Shown here piece by piece: positions 36,601 to 47,629 of a DNA stretch of 64,000 nucleotides. Origin of the DNA: Opisthocomus hoazin. Taxonomy: Eukaryota > Chordata > Aves > Opisthocomiformes > Opisthocomidae. Numbering within the stretch: the first letter of the stretch is position 1; every line of letters starts with the position of its first letter. The stretch lies in the NCBI RefSeq assembly GCF_030867145.1, contig NC_134454.1, positions 47,444,320 through 47,508,319 of the forward strand, written 5' to 3'. A program made the translations under genes and the position numbers. The notes under the pieces are model-generated. The model saw nothing but the letters and a program-made list of their open reading frames with translations, was not told where the DNA came from and ran no database searches.

Positions 36601-39600
36601 AGTGGGGAGCCCAGAACTGGACAGAGTACTCCAGATGAGGCCTCACCAGGGCAGTGTAGAGGGGAAGGAGAAACTCCCTCGTCCTGCTGGCCACACTCTT
36701 CTTGATGCACCCCAGGATCCCATTGGCCTTCTTGGCAGCCAGGGCACACTGCTGGCTCATGGTTAACCTGTCATCCACCAGGACACCCAGGTCCCTCTCC
36801 GCAGAGCTGCTCTCCAGCAGGTCCATCCCAAGCCTGTACTGATGCATGAGGTTGTTCCTCCCCAGGTGCAGGACCCTGCATTTGCCCTTGTTGAACCTCA
36901 TCAGGTTCCTCTCTGCCCAACTTTCCAGCCTATCCAGGTCACGCTGAATGGCAGCACAGCCTTCTGGTGTATCTACCACTCCTCCCAGTTTGGTGTCATC
37001 AGCAAACTCGCTGAGGGTACATTCCAACTCTTCATCCAGGTCGTTGATGAAGAAGTTAAACAAGGCTGGGCCCAGTACTGACCCCTGAGGGACACCACTA
37101 GTTACCGGCCTCCAACTAGACTCAGCGCCGCTGATGACAACCCTCTGAGTTCTGCCATTCAGCCAGTTCTCTATCCACTTCACCGACCACTCGTCCAGCC
37201 CACACTTCCTGAGCTTCCCTAGGAGGATATTATGGAAGACTGTGTCGAAAGCCTTGCTGAAGTCGAGGTAGACAACATCCACCGCTCTCCCTTCATCTAC
37301 CCATCCAGTAAGGCCATCGTAGAAAGCTATCAGATTGGTCAAGCATGACTTCCCCTTGGTGAATCCATGTTGACTACTCCTGATAACCTTCTTTTCCTCC
37401 ACTTGCTTGATGATGGCCTCCAGGATAAGCTGCTCCATCACCTTTCCTGGGATGGAGGTGAGGCTGACTGGCCTGTAGTTCCCTGGGTCCTCCTTCTTGC
37501 CCTTTTTGAAGATTGGAGTGACACTGGCCTTTCTCCAGTCCTCTGGCACCTCTCCTGTCCTCCAGGACCTCTCAAAGATGATGGAAAGTGGCTCAGCAAT
37601 GACATACACCAGCTCCCTCAGCACTCGTGGGTGCATTGCATCGGGGCCCATGGATTTGTGGATGTCCAGATCGCTTAAGCGATCCCTCACACAGTCCTCT
37701 TCGACCAAGGGAAAGTCATCCTCACTGTAGGCTTCTTCTCTTACCTCCGGGCCAGTCTTAGCACTGAAGACTGAAGCAAAGAAGGCATTCAGTAGTTCTG
37801 CCTTCTCCGCATCCTCCGTCACCAGGACACCCGCCTCATTCAGCAGTGGCCCCACATTGTCCCTAGCCTTCCTTCTTTCCTATCATTCTTCTGTGCAGGA
37901 GAGGACCTTTCTCCAACACTACAGGTTTAAGTTTAAGTATAAAAAACCAAGGCTCCAACACCACTAATTGATTCTACAATGTCAAAATATTCCAAGATGA
38001 AACATTAAGCTTTTGGGAGTTTTGTTCAGCCATTGTCAAGGTTAAAGAGGAGCAGGCTAGGCAAGGTGAATGCAGAGAAACCATCTACTATAAGTGAGAA
38101 TAAATTGAGGTTATCCACTCAAGCCATATATATCTGGCATAACATTAAAGTTCATTATGTGCTTCCTTCCCCATTTTTCAAAACTCTGTGCTCTGACAAA
38201 GTTCTCCAGAAACCAGCAAGCCTCTTGTCTGCTAGGCTACTCTACTAACACTATTGTCTGAAAAAGGTGTTGATTTAAGTCAGTTGAGCAAGAACTACCG
38301 AAACACAGCTCTCTGGCCAACGAAACTGAGCTATTCTTTCCACAAGAAGCACCTGCACAATGCTGAGCAAGTCACTGAATTCAGGTTAATGGACAACTGG
38401 CAGTCCTGGCTACTGTGCCTCTGTTGCTAGCACATAAAGAGAAAAAAGCTTGTTCTATGTCACAATATTAAGATACAAATAAATTCATAGCTCCACAGAA
38501 ATGCCCTAAGCTGATCAAAGCTTAGGTAGCAAGCATAAAGTCTGTAACATCATCTTTAAAAACAAAACTTCAAAGAACTACGCACTCAGTAAGGCAAAAA
38601 AGTGGTAATAAAGCTTATTGTTATGCAGTAATGACAGTCACGTCTGTACACAGAAGACAGTTTTATTTGTGCTGCAGAAGCAACCCAAGCTTTTGTTTGC
38701 TTTAAACTGCAAACCACTTGACATAATATATTCCAGTAATTCTCCCTTCTCAAGATTCAGAGTTGTGCAATCCTTAGAGCAGCAAGCATATTTGTATCCC
38801 AAAAAATATGATTCAATCTCTGGATAAAGAACAACTTCTGAAATCAGTTTCTGAGTAAGCTTTTCAAACCAGAATGCTTTAACAAAAAGCAAAACTATAA
38901 AGAATACAGAATTATATATGCTGTTGGGAAACATGTCTGCTCTATGCGAACCTCGACTACACAAGTGCTAATTCTGAATTGGAATCTTGCTGTGGAAAAA
39001 GTGACTACTCATTTCTGACCTCATTTTTATTAGTTTGCTCGGATCCGAATGTGCAACTGCAATACAAGAGTGCATTTTTACTTACTTTCGAGCTTCTTGC
39101 GGGCTATCAGAATCATCAGTTATTCTGAACAGAATAACTTGGCAAGAATGCAGTAGTCAGAGATCACCTTCCCTACATACTTATTATTAACCCAAATTTC
39201 ACCTTCAGATTCAAAGAGCTCCTTAGAAATAGTAAAGCAATGCCAAAAAAATGAAGATGCAAAAGTCATTTAAAAAAGACGGTCTCTGGTTCTATTACCC
39301 AGTACCACTTAAAAGAACTTCAGAACAAGTCTTCTTGCCGGATATGCCAGTATATTACATGTCACTAGCACTGACCATGCTAGACAGAGCAGTCAAATCT
39401 ACTCTGATTTCAGTGCAAGGCTATTTCACTTTGATTCTAACAGGTGGCTATATTTACTGTAAATGGATTTTAAATACTAGAAAGATTATTTCTGGCACTT
39501 ATTGCCTGTATAAGAACATTTTTAACTGGTTTGACAGACACGCAGCAGTGGATTAAAAACAGTATGCAGCAACTATACCTCAGGGTCACCCTCAGGGCAG

Positions 39601-42600
39601 AAGCTTGTCACCTGCTTGTGAATCAGTTCAAACACCAGCACAACCTTCAGCTCTGCATATAAGGGCAAACTCAACTGGAGCTTGGCAGCAGTGATAGAAT
39701 AAGCCATTCAGTTTTAATCCTCTGCCATATGTCTGCCCCAATGCAGCCTCATTTTTATTTAAGGAGCTGAAGGGCCACCTACCCTTTGCAAAAAAAACCA
39801 CCAAAAAACAAAAAACCAAAACATGAGCAATCTTGCGTAGTGCTGCCATAACAGCTTTCACTTAAAAAGAACTGCGCTGTGCTTCGAATGCTCATTAACT
39901 ACCTCTCCAAGTACACCTCAATTTTGTCTGCTTTTTCGCAGGTATGCAAGTTTTCTTCAAACCACAAAAAAAAAGCTCTGGAGTTTTGTGGAGCATCTAC
40001 TCAAGGTCTTGCAAACATCATGCTGAAAACTGAAGATCACCCTGTCCCAGCTACCATGTTTAGCCTCTTTTTAAGGTGGTTTTCCTGTGTCTTACAGTCA
40101 CATCTGTATTCAACTGAAGACGTTGCCGACAATTCCCCACATCTCGCTCACTTCCCTGGGAGGTTACTGCAGCAGCCCAGTCTGTCAGCTGAGTTGCCTG
40201 TCACTCTGCTTCCTAAACTGAGGGATCAGAAAAGAAATCTGATGCTTAAACTGTTTCAGCAGACCCAGCTTTCTTTCCAGAAGCAGCAGCTGAGCGATTA
40301 TTAGAGAGAATGACATCTGTAAATACTAAAATGACCAAGTACTAGAACTAAACATTGCTAAAGAAAAAAACCTGGTTTTACGAGCTGTTGTTAAAACTCT
40401 AAATCACACAAAGCTAACGTACTTCAGTAGTTTTCGACTTCCCCACAATAATACTTTAGTATCAGTATCAGTTTTGTTTATACTGCAGCGTTTAGATAGG
40501 AAAACTTTCTACAACAGTGTTTTTAAAAAGCACGTATCACAGAACTCACAACCAGGAAAACAGAAATTGTGTTTCTAAGATCTGCATTGCCTGCTTTCCC
40601 AGGCACTGGATAGCTATGTGTTAACAAGTGGATTAAAAACAACTCAGCAAAATCCAGCTGCCTTTACAGTGTTGTTGTCTAGCTCTCTCCGAGCTTCTCT
40701 ATTGGTATCATCTGTCCTCAAACAAGTGGGACTTTTGCTTGGGAAGAGACAGTTGTTTAGGTTTTGTGGGCTCGTTGCTGGCTCCCACTGAGACACCGTG
40801 CTCTCACATTTTTTTTTGTAATATCTAGTTTTAAGGGCGGGCGGGGGGAAGAGTTATTCGTGCAGCAAACCTTGACTTTAGACAAACACCACAAGGAGCC
40901 CAACTTGCAACTGCTATCAGTGACCACAAACTAGAGCAGCAATCTTGCTCTGTTTTCCCCACTCCCTTACATAAGGAGCATGGCAAGGGAGGGTGGCAGC
41001 TGGCATGCAGTTCACTGGCTGAGGGATGTTACTGCTGCAGAGCAACAAAACATTGTATTCTGACCTAAAATCCAGATGACAACACTGCACCATAGAGTTT
41101 TATGAATTCTCACAAGCCTGAGACTAACTCCTCCCACCATCACAGGTGACGCTCAAACCCCAGTGAGATGATTCCCTCAATACTCCATTTCCACAAATGC
41201 AGCCTGGGATGAAATAGTGCCAGACAAAGAGTTATTTCTGTTTTGCCCAAGTAGCCTAGACAGCAACAGAGCAAAGGCAAACTGCATGTAGTTTTGATTC
41301 AGTTAGGATGAACATCAGAGCAACCACAGAAGCCAGGTGAAAGACTTGTCTATCTCACTAGCATGTATTTGAAGAAAGAAAAAAGCAACAACAGAATACT
41401 TTCCACCTGGCAATCTACCCTGAGAGGCTTTCTGAATCAAAGACTATAAGCATTGATTTATGGAGGACAGATCCACAGACGGGCTGCCACATCCTTACCC
41501 AGACTGCTGTCTGAACAGATGCATGCTTTGATATATCAACGTCACCCTACAGCAAGAAGTGTCACAGGTCAGTTGCAGTCTCTGTAGAAAAAGCATTTTT
41601 CTCCTTATTTCACAGAAGTTGTCCAAAATTATATCCCTTTCTTTCTGTAAAATAAGAAACAATATTCTTTGCCTTCTCCAAGTCTCCCCTGTAGTACTAT
41701 ATACACTCCTTTTGTATCCTCAGACACCTCCTCTCAAAACAAAAACCTTAATTTAAATTTCTCCCAATACATAACTCATTCCATCAGATTAATCATGCAT
41801 ATCACTCTCGCGTGCTTTTTCTAATTTTAACTTCTTTGCAGTGACCAAAAGAGCAGACACACTTCAAAACGCAGGAAGGTGAGATTCCTTCAAACACGTA
41901 ACAAGTCCTCTCCTATTTTCCTTGCTACTGCTGCCTCAGTAATTCCCAACACTGCTTCTCTCCTAGGTGGTAACCGGAAATAAACCTGCTGTTCTACTCT
42001 TAACAGTCCCAATGACTCTGAGCTCTCTTTCCTAAACAACAATAGTCTGAATTAGAGAAATCTTTCACGCTGCAGCATAGCTTGCAACGCTGCCCCTCAC
42101 CTTCATCCACGGTCTCTCATGCATATTATTTTACACTTACTGATAGTGAATTTCCTCTGTTGTTTTATAGCTCATTCGCGGCATGTAATTTGTGTCTTCG
42201 CCCCACAACTCTTCTTCTGCCGGGCTAGATAACCTTGTACCAGTAAACTTCAGTCATTTATCCCTCTCGCATCTCTTTTAGCACAGACTTCCCACCCACC
42301 TACATGCACACAAAATAAAAAACATAAACTGTTCTTAAAATTTTTCATTTCAGACAAGTTCCCACTGCCTTCTAGATGTCAACACAAAGCTAAGAGCAGC
42401 ACAATCACTGGTCCTAAATTCAAATCTCTCTTTCCACTTATTGCAAGAGACCCTTCTTTCACCTCCTTTCAGCTTAGCAGCTCGTTTTCAAACAAAAAAA
42501 AATAAATCTGAGCCTTGAGAAACAATGTAATGGCAGCTCAGAGGAGATGAAGTAAGTACGAAAACCAAACAGGAATACTGCTCCGGGTGGTATGGAATGG

Positions 42601-45600
42601 GGGTAAGTGGAGAAACTGTGCTATAATTCAAGGATCTCTGTCATTAATTATGGCTGCATGCATAGATGCCACCTCATTACCATCTCAGTAACACAATAAT
42701 ATCTATACTGATCTTTATTTACAATAAAGCTCCAGAACCGGAAATAGCAAATGACAGCTCACACTCTCAAGGATTTGTTTTGCAGTATTTCAGAGGATAG
42801 CAGATCTACGACTGCACAAACGATTTTATCTCCTCCCCTTTGCGTCTGTGTGTGTCCATGTGATTTTAATTCCAAAATTCAAGCAATTAATTTTGTGAAC
42901 TAAAGCACGGCTAATTACACAATTTGCAGAATAATACCACAGTATCTCAAACTACAAAAAAAGGCTTCAACTATTGCCTGTAACACACCAAAGAAAGACA
43001 CATGGAGTCAGGCTCTATTCTGTGGCATTTCGTTTTCATGTGTGCCAGTACTTCATTGCAGAGTTGCCCGCTGCAGCTTTCCTCTGGACAATCCTTATGA
43101 CTACGTAGCTGAATGAATGATATCGAAACAAATCATTTAAAAAGAAGAAAATTGCGGCCAGTATCAGGTGATATTGTTTCCGCAGAAACATTCTGTGCCA
43201 TGTTAACTTAAAACGGTGGCTAAAAACTCAAACACATAGTATTCAGGAAGCATATCTAAAAGTTACACAAGTCATCAAACACACATGAAAGAGAAAAACC
43301 TTTCAGAGGTATTAGCAACAAAGGTTAGAGATTTCAAGAGAACAGAGCTTATTATTGCATGATCAACAAATTTAATTTGCCTGGAACGGTAAAGAATGCA
43401 AGCTCTGCAACTGGGCCTTTTGAATGTAGAGCTGGCAAATGCAGTTTGGCCACTGTGGTAAGAATGAACTGAGTTAACGCTAAGTAGTGCAGTTATAAGA
43501 GCTGTAATACCTACAAACAGACTTTACACAAATCCTCGGTGTACAGTCTAAAAACCACAAAACAACACAGTCAGTAAAAGAGAAAAAACACACCATTAAG
43601 GTCAAAAGTGTAGGTTTTGGTAGGCTATGAAATAGAAGTCCATTTTCCCCTTCAAAGAAAAAATTTAATAAACATTCTCCTTACAGTTGTGTCAATCCAT
43701 AACAAACAGTTTGGATTCTAAAGGTCAAAGTACTGGATTATCCGGCAAAGACCCCTAATGAGGTTTTGTTTCAAACTGAAAACATCTCCAGAAATAAAGT
43801 AAAAACTCCTCTGGAAAAGGCAGTGAAGAAGTAAATAAAGAAAAAAATGATGACTTACAGAACTTTGTGATTAAACCTTCCACTCTATCATCAAAACATA
43901 ACACAGGAAGAGGTCTCTCAGACTAGTGTAAAGCTTTTTATATATTGCAAGTTCAAAGACCAGGCTTGCTTCAAGTCTTTCTAAAGCTAAAGACTATTCT
44001 GATCAGATTTAATACAATCAAAAAAATACAGTAATAAAAACAAAAATCATGAAACTTTTAACAAGAATTTTGGTAACCCGAACAAGCAAACGCACCCCAA
44101 TAATTAGATAAAACAGTCTGGAGGGGGTCCAAAGGAGAGCCATGAAGATGATCAGAGGGCTGGAGAGCCTGGCCTTAGGAAAGACTGAAGGAGCTAGGTC
44201 TCTTCTCCCTGGAGAAGAGACGGCTCGGTAGGGGCCACATCACAGTATTCCAGTACTTGAAGGGCAGCTACAAAGAGGATGGAGGCTTCCTCTTGCCAAA
44301 GAGCCACATGGAAAAGACAAGGGTCACCAGGTACAAGTTGGACGAGGAGAGGTTTCATCTCGGTATCAGAAGGAAATTGGTAACCATCATTCACTGGAAC
44401 AACCTCCCCGGAGAGACGGTGGAGTCCCCATCACTGGAGGTTTTGAAGATGCGGTTGGACAGGGTGCTAGATGAACTTTTCTAGGCTGCCTATCCCAGGA
44501 AAAGTTGGACCAGACAATCCTTCGAGGTCCCTTCCAATCTGGGCTGTTCTGTGATGACTCTACGAACACTAGTGCAATACAGACTGAATTTTGTAATTTC
44601 AACCATAATACTGGAATCTGATTCAGCTGTTCAGATGGCTCTAGATGCTTCTTTATGGTCTTCAATTCCTAACCAGTGAAATGAAATTAGAGGGAGTTAT
44701 GACCAAAATCTGAAACACACACACAAAAAACCACTAAGAAAGACTAGAAACAAAATCTTTTAAGTTTTGTTGGTTTTTTTTAATACAAGTTTAGTAGTCA
44801 TTAGCTTCACAATTTAGTAATTTTAACCAATAATACTTATTTCCCCAAACAGAGGTGCACTCTTCTAGCAATACGTCTGTCATCAGAAGCTTTACACCAA
44901 ATTGAGCTGGTACAAGGACATTCCCGAGCAGTTATTCATTCTCAACCATTGAGCTGATAGTCCCATGAATCTTTTACTGCATCCAGAATTTTTCTGGTTG
45001 AATCCTGCATAACAAATCAACTTTGTATCACCCATATACAAAGCTGCCCCCCCCCCAAAAATCCCTAGATTTTTTCCCTCTGCCTGCCACTTGCTTTGTA
45101 TTTGTCAGCAACGCCACCACTGCACGTGCCCTAAGTCAGAGGGCAATTTCTGCCCTTCAGAGTAGTCTTGCTAAGACAGCACATCCAAAGGAGAAGCATA
45201 CAGACAGGACCAAGTCCCAGCTCTCTGCCCTGGCTTAGCATCCTGAGCACTGTACGTCTACAGTCTCACTTCACAACAAGCCCAAGACACAAACTTACAG
45301 CACACACAAAATCCAGGAGAGCCACTTTCTTAAAAGAAGAAAGTGCGGTGCTTTTCAGAGCAAATAAATCTTCTTATGATAGATCACAATTCACCTTCTC
45401 AAAGGCTACTGTAAGCCAGCAGTCTTTTAAAACAGTAGCAAACCAAAACAAGGTGCACACGCTAGATGTCTCTATCTGAGAACCCGGGTTTCTTAATACC
45501 CAGGTAGCAGAAAATTGTCAAAGAACTCCACAGGGTCACTGTGTACTGCCACAGAATCGCACTCAGGACCTGTCTGCTCAGGACACCTATAGACATGTTG

Positions 45601-46729
45601 GAAGTAAAGGATGCTTTTCACGTACTTCCACACTCCTGGCAGGTTACTGATAACCACCAGTTCTCGTTTGAGAACTTTTTCATCAACACTGGAGATTCTG
45701 CTGTTCGCTTGCACGGGCTCCTTTGCCTTCTGTTGACAACCACAGCGAAGCACCCCTGAAACGAAACCAGCCTGTTACCAGTGCGAGCGCTGGTCTTGCA
45801 GCCGGGAGACCTCCGACGAAGCCACCTAACAACCGCAGAGGAATCTCACGGGGCGAGCTTCGTGCAACCGTCCAGAAGGACGGCGGCAACTTGCTTAAAA
45901 ATAAAAAAACCCAACAGAATCAAAGCACCCTCTCCTCTACACAGACGCTCACTGACCAGTGCGCGTCTGGCACCGAAAGATTCTCTGCTCCACAAGGTCA
46001 AGCGGCCGCTGCCGGGGCAGCGCCGGACCGGCCAGCCTGAGCAACCGCGACGGCAGCGCTGGCGACGACCCCAGGGAGCCGCGGCTACGGCCCAGCCCAG
46101 CCGCCACCCGCGGCGGGGGCAGCGCCAGACACCCCGGCACGAAACCCGACCGGCTCCCCACGCCCCCCCCGGACCCCCGCCCACGGCGCACGGCCTCACC
46201 CGAGGGGGCGGCCGCCAGAAACCGAGCGCAGACCCCCGGGCGCGTTACGAGCGCGAAGCGGCCGCCGCTCCACGAAGCTCACGGACGCAGAGAGAGGCCC
46301 GGGACCACGGGGACGCGTTCGCGCCCGCAAACTCACCGCAAACCGCGCCGAGCGGCAGGCGGGGCCCCGGGCCGCCGGCGCCTGGCTCCGCAGCGGAACC
46401 GACGGCCGGGCCTCCCCCCCCCAACCCCCGCCGCGTACCGGCGTACCGGGCTGCGGCGGCCCCGCGGTCGGACTGCCGAGCTGCCTGCGCTCCTTCTGGG
46501 ACTCCCTCTTTCCGCCGCCGCCGCCCGCCCGGCCGCCGCGACCGGCCCTCCCGCCTGCCGCCGCCTCGTCGCGCTCCTTGCGCTGCTGCCGGCGGCGCTC
46601 GGCTTCGCGCAGGATGTCGAAGGGGTCCGACTCGTCGTCCAGGAGCTGGTAGAAGCGGTTGGCGACGGCGCAGCCGAAGCTCTCCTGCATGACGGCAGCC
46701 ACCGCGCTGCTCACCGACCCCTTCATCAT
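21625..46729 (-). CDS. HABP4: HABP4 (Ki-1/57), complete, eight coding exons
   Basis: HABP4 is an RGG-box RNA- and hyaluronan-binding protein of the SERBP1 family. It is cytoplasmic and nuclear, binds ribosomes and has been reported on dormant ribosomes of eggs. Eight exons join in frame to about 391-392 aa (human about 413). N-terminal residues include [13 protein letters not shown] and [19 protein letters not shown], followed by a Gly/Arg-rich region. The middle has an RGG block ([19 protein letters not shown]), then TAPMEE and the family signature [20 protein letters not shown]. Near the C-terminus are [15 protein letters not shown], a second RGG block and [11 protein letters not shown]. 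The RGG boxes bind RNA and are typical arginine-methylation sites (family knowledge). The gene is divergent from ZNF367 and convergent with CDC14B, as in human. SERBP1 is excluded by the C-terminal half and the synteny. Confidence 0.95.
21682..22773 (-). other. HABP4 intron 7
   Basis: AT-rich intron of about 1.1 kb with a T-run near 22229-22242. No repeat family or ORF of interest was recognised. Its donor is weak (see exon 7). Confidence 0.6.
22774..22947 (-). CDS. HABP4: HABP4 exon 7
   Basis: The acceptor is CTTCTTTCTAG. The exon reads [20 protein letters not shown] and continues [18 protein letters not shown], then a second RGG block ([10 protein letters not shown]) and PRPEV. The 3' boundary is uncertain because no consensus donor follows. 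GTA|GTGCTA keeps phase 0 with exon 8 and restores E-V-V as in human; GAA|GTAGTG would also keep frame, giving one residue less. Confidence 0.85.
22948..24711 (-). other. HABP4 intron 6
   Basis: Intron of about 1.8 kb. It has an (AC)n tract near 23013-23025 and an A-run joined to (TA)n at 24179-24212. Nothing else was recognised. Confidence 0.6.
24179..24212. repeat. A-run plus (TA)n microsatellite
   Basis: About a dozen A residues followed by an uninterrupted AT dinucleotide tract, in HABP4 intron 6. Confidence 0.9.
24712..24880 (-). CDS. HABP4: HABP4 exon 6
   Basis: The acceptor is AACCTTTAG and the donor GTAAGC at 24711. The 169 nt encode [40 protein letters not shown] and [19 protein letters not shown]...[11 protein letters not shown] is the diagnostic motif of the HABP4/SERBP1 family. 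Entry phase 2 and exit phase 0 match both neighbours. Confidence 0.95.
30281..30701 (+). mobile_element. Solo endogenous retrovirus LTR
   Basis: A 421-bp element starts TGTCCTGGGTTTGGCC and ends CAGCCGAAACCAAAACA. The ends are imperfect inverted repeats with TG...CA termini, and it is flanked by GCCCC duplications. The opening TGTCCTGG..GTTAATTTTCACC and the closing CGTGGCGCTTTTGTTGCCGG match a common neoavian LTR type as I remember it. No internal retroviral sequence remains, so it is a recombination-derived solo LTR. It is antisense to HABP4 and inside intron 5. Family assignment (ERVL-like versus ERVK-like) is uncertain. Confidence 0.88.
30396..30403. promoter_or_regulatory. CRE palindrome TGACGTCA in the LTR
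   Basis: A perfect CREB/ATF consensus site inside the upstream part of the LTR, followed by a run of 12 or more G near 30417-30430. It is a plausible remnant of LTR enhancer function. Confidence 0.6.
32219..32302 (-). CDS. HABP4: HABP4 exon 5
   Basis: The acceptor is TTTACTTTTTTAG. The 84 nt encode [20 protein letters not shown] and SEGEPLN plus two bases of a Lys codon completed by exon 6. TAPMEE is conserved in human HABP4. The donor AA|GTATAG is weak but keeps phase with the next exon. Confidence 0.9.
32303..34029 (-). other. HABP4 intron 4
   Basis: AT-rich intron of about 1.7 kb. No repeats or other features were recognised. Confidence 0.6.
34030..34101 (-). CDS. HABP4: HABP4 exon 4 (small)
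   Basis: The strong acceptor CTTGTTTCTCTCCAG precedes 72 nt reading [20 protein letters not shown] then GGT, with donor AAG|GTACAA. The [12 protein letters not shown] segment resembles the SERBP1-family region KHEDKRGGSG..NWGT. An earlier GT (AAAG|GTGGTA) would break the frame into exon 5, so the 34030 boundary is preferred. Confidence 0.85.
34102..34292 (-). other. HABP4 intron 3 (191 bp)
   Basis: Short intron with a GTAAGT donor and an acceptor with a long pyrimidine tract. Nothing else was seen. Confidence 0.75.
34293..34484 (-). CDS. HABP4: HABP4 exon 3, RGG block
   Basis: The acceptor is CTGTTCTGTAG and the donor a perfect GTAAGT. The 192 nt encode [20 protein letters not shown], then [19 protein letters not shown], then [20 protein letters not shown]. 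The dense Arg-Gly-Gly repeats are the RNA-binding, arginine-methylated box of this family. A second AG 14 bases inside the exon gives a frame with an early stop, so the outer acceptor is used. Confidence 0.93.
34485..35348 (-). other. HABP4 intron 2
   Basis: Intron of 864 bp, AT-rich, with no recognised element. Confidence 0.65.
35349..35496 (-). CDS. HABP4: HABP4 exon 2
   Basis: The 148 nt encode [40 protein letters not shown] and RQVKVTVE, matching human GQKRTPRRGEQQG and ETERQ. The donor is GTATGT. The acceptor AG is preceded by a (TATG)n(TG)n microsatellite instead of a normal pyrimidine tract, yet the frame requires this junction (phase 1). Confidence 0.92.
35497..35523. repeat. (AC)n(ATAC)n microsatellite at a splice acceptor
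   Basis: On the plus strand an AC repeat runs into four ATAC-type units. On the transcribed strand it reads (TATG)n(TG)nTAG immediately before HABP4 exon 2. Confidence 0.92.
36121..37880 (-). mobile_element. CR1 LINE, 5'-truncated, about 1.76 kb
   Basis: On the minus strand this is the RT half of CR1 ORF2 followed by the short CR1 3'UTR. It ends in repeated ATTCTGTG/ATTCTGTGA units (plus-strand TCACAGAATCACAGAATGG at 36122). Homology begins near 37880, where in-frame [13 protein letters not shown] follows a stop codon, so the 5'UTR, ORF1 and the ORF2 endonuclease domain are missing. It lies in HABP4 intron 1 in the sense orientation. Confidence 0.95.
36203..37855 (-). CDS. CR1 ORF2 fragment: reverse transcriptase domain
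   Basis: An open frame of about 550 codons with no internal stop or frameshift. Numbering from the GTG valine at 37855, RT motifs are seen at about residue 196 (YLDFSKAFD), 254 ([10 protein letters not shown]) and 284 (FADD, the catalytic aspartates). The C-terminal CR1 domain ends [20 protein letters not shown]. In a full element this enzyme drives target-primed reverse transcription. This copy lacks the endonuclease domain and any promoter of its own, so it cannot be autonomous. Its first codon is not a true start; the frame enters from lost upstream ORF2 sequence. The uninterrupted frame suggests a fairly young insertion. Confidence 0.9.
   Translation of the reverse strand: MGPLLNEAGVLVTEDAEKAELLNAFFASVFSAKTGPEVREEAYSEDDFPLVEEDCVRDRLSDLDIHKSMGPDAMHPRVLRELVYVIAEPLSIIFERSWRTGEVPEDWRKASVTPIFKKGKKEDPGNYRPVSLTSIPGKVMEQLILEAIIKQVEEKKVIRSSQHGFTKGKSCLTNLIAFYDGLTGWVDEGRAVDVVYLDFSKAFDTVFHNILLGKLRKCGLDEWSVKWIENWLNGRTQRVVISGAESSWRPVTSGVPQGSVLGPALFNFFINDLDEELECTLSEFADDTKLGGVVDTPEGCAAIQRDLDRLESWAERNLMRFNKGKCRVLHLGRNNLMHQYRLGMDLLESSSAERDLGVLVDDRLTMSQQCALAAKKANGILGCIKKSVASRTREFLLPLYTALVRPHLEYSVQFWAPHFKKDEELLERVQRRSTRMVGGLEHLPYEERLRELGLFSLKKRRLRGDLINAYKYLKGGCQVDGAKLFSVVPSDRTRGKGHRLKQRKFLLNMRKNFFPLRVTEHWNRLPREVVESPSLEIFKTRLDKFLCNLL
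44108..44562 (+). mobile_element. Older, diverged CR1 LINE fragment
   Basis: The sequence reads like the CR1 ORF2 tail and 3'UTR but is clearly more diverged than the other copies. It includes [29 protein letters not shown]-like and [17 protein letters not shown]-like translations, TTGGACCAGACAATCC and an end TTCTGTGATGACTCT. A frame is open only from 44257, consistent with decay. It is antisense to HABP4. Confidence 0.85.
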
Positions 46730-47300
46730 CGCCGCGCTCCCGAGGGGCGAAGCGACAGCGCCGAGGGCCGCTGCCGCGCCGGGCCCGAGGGCAGCGCTAC
46801 CCGCACCGCCGCGCAACCGCCGCCGCCCCGCCCCTCGCCGAGCCGCGGCGGCCAATCGAGGTGCGGAGCACCGAGCTGTGCCGCGGCCGCCACCTATCAG
46901 CGACGCCGGCCCCACCCACCGCCAACACGCGCGACCAACGCTAAACAATGACGCGCACGAGAGAATCATCCCGGCTCTAGGCTCCGCCCCGCCCCTGACT
47001 TGCGGCTACGGCCAATTGGCGCGCAGCGCAACGGCGGTCAATAACGGACCGCTAGCCAATGCGGCGCGCCGCTCAGGGCGCCCGGCCTGGTTAATTATTC
47101 ATGAGCTCTGCATTATTCAAGAGCCGGGCGGTGGCGGCCCCGCAGCCCGTCCCGCAGCCCCGGGGCCCGCCCTTGGGAGGCAGCGGCCGCAGGGGGCTGG
47201 CAGGCGTCCCGCCTCTCCCTACGCGCGTCTAGGGCAGACCGCGCAGCAAGCGCTTGCAACCTGATGGCGTCACGCCGCTGCGTCGCCAAGGCTCCTCCGC
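45950..47300. promoter_or_regulatory. HABP4 CpG-island promoter
   Basis: GC- and CpG-dense block covering HABP4 exon 1 and its upstream region. CCAAT boxes lie upstream of the HABP4 start at 46852-46856, 47012-47019 (palindromic CCAATTGG) and 47056-47060. There is no TATA box near the start codon, which suggests a housekeeping, dispersed-start promoter. Confidence 0.75.
46447..46729 (-). CDS. HABP4: HABP4 exon 1 (start codon)
   Basis: Encodes [20 protein letters not shown], then [20 protein letters not shown] and REAERRRQQ, a Gly/Arg-rich stretch, [10 protein letters not shown] and QPG. Two tandem ATGs (46729 and 46726) are possible starts; human begins MKG, so the second gives the equivalent protein. 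The donor G|GTACGC at 46446 leaves one base, completing Gly with exon 2 to match human PGQK. A second GTACGC nine bases on would break phase. Confidence 0.93.
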
Positions 47301-47629
47301 TGCTGTTAACCCACGTCCTTTTGCCACCTCTGAGGTCTCCCAGCGTGCCCGTGTCACGTCGAAAGGGGTAAAAGGGGGTCTGGTCACCAGCCAAAGGAGA
47401 GCCCTCCTGCCGGGTCACGGAGTTCAGAGCAGACCCCCTTGCCTTCTGAACTCTCAGAGAGGAGCCCCGATGCGGCTGGATCCACTCCTAGTCCCAGACT
47501 TGGTCAAAGGTTCATGTCTAAAGGGTTAAGTGTGTAGCCACTTCTCAGATCCAACTTGCCTGCCAGAGCCCTTCCAAGGACTTTCGCTGAAACAGTTTGG
47601 CAAAGTTGAAACAATAGGTCATCTGTTCA
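47301..47629. other. HABP4 upstream flank, no gene seen
   Basis: GC-moderate sequence between the HABP4 CpG island and the LTR-like block. Only chance ORFs were seen. Confidence 0.5.

Larger units (their letters stand above)
35497..46446 (-). other. HABP4 intron 1, about 10.9 kb
   Basis: The intron contains the long CR1 copy (36.12-37.88 kb), an older CR1 (44.11-44.56 kb) and otherwise AT-rich sequence. An 86-codon minus-strand open frame at 45493-45753 near the CpG island is described under findings. Confidence 0.7.

Noticed and set aside
36137-37730. Plus-strand frames across the CR1 copy
   Set aside because: Shadows of the CR1 ORF2 on the other strand.
45781-46951. Plus-strand open frames of about 300 and 330 codons
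   Set aside because: They lie antisense to HABP4 exon 1 inside a CpG island, where high GC removes stop codons. Their translations are Arg/Pro/Ala-rich without domains.
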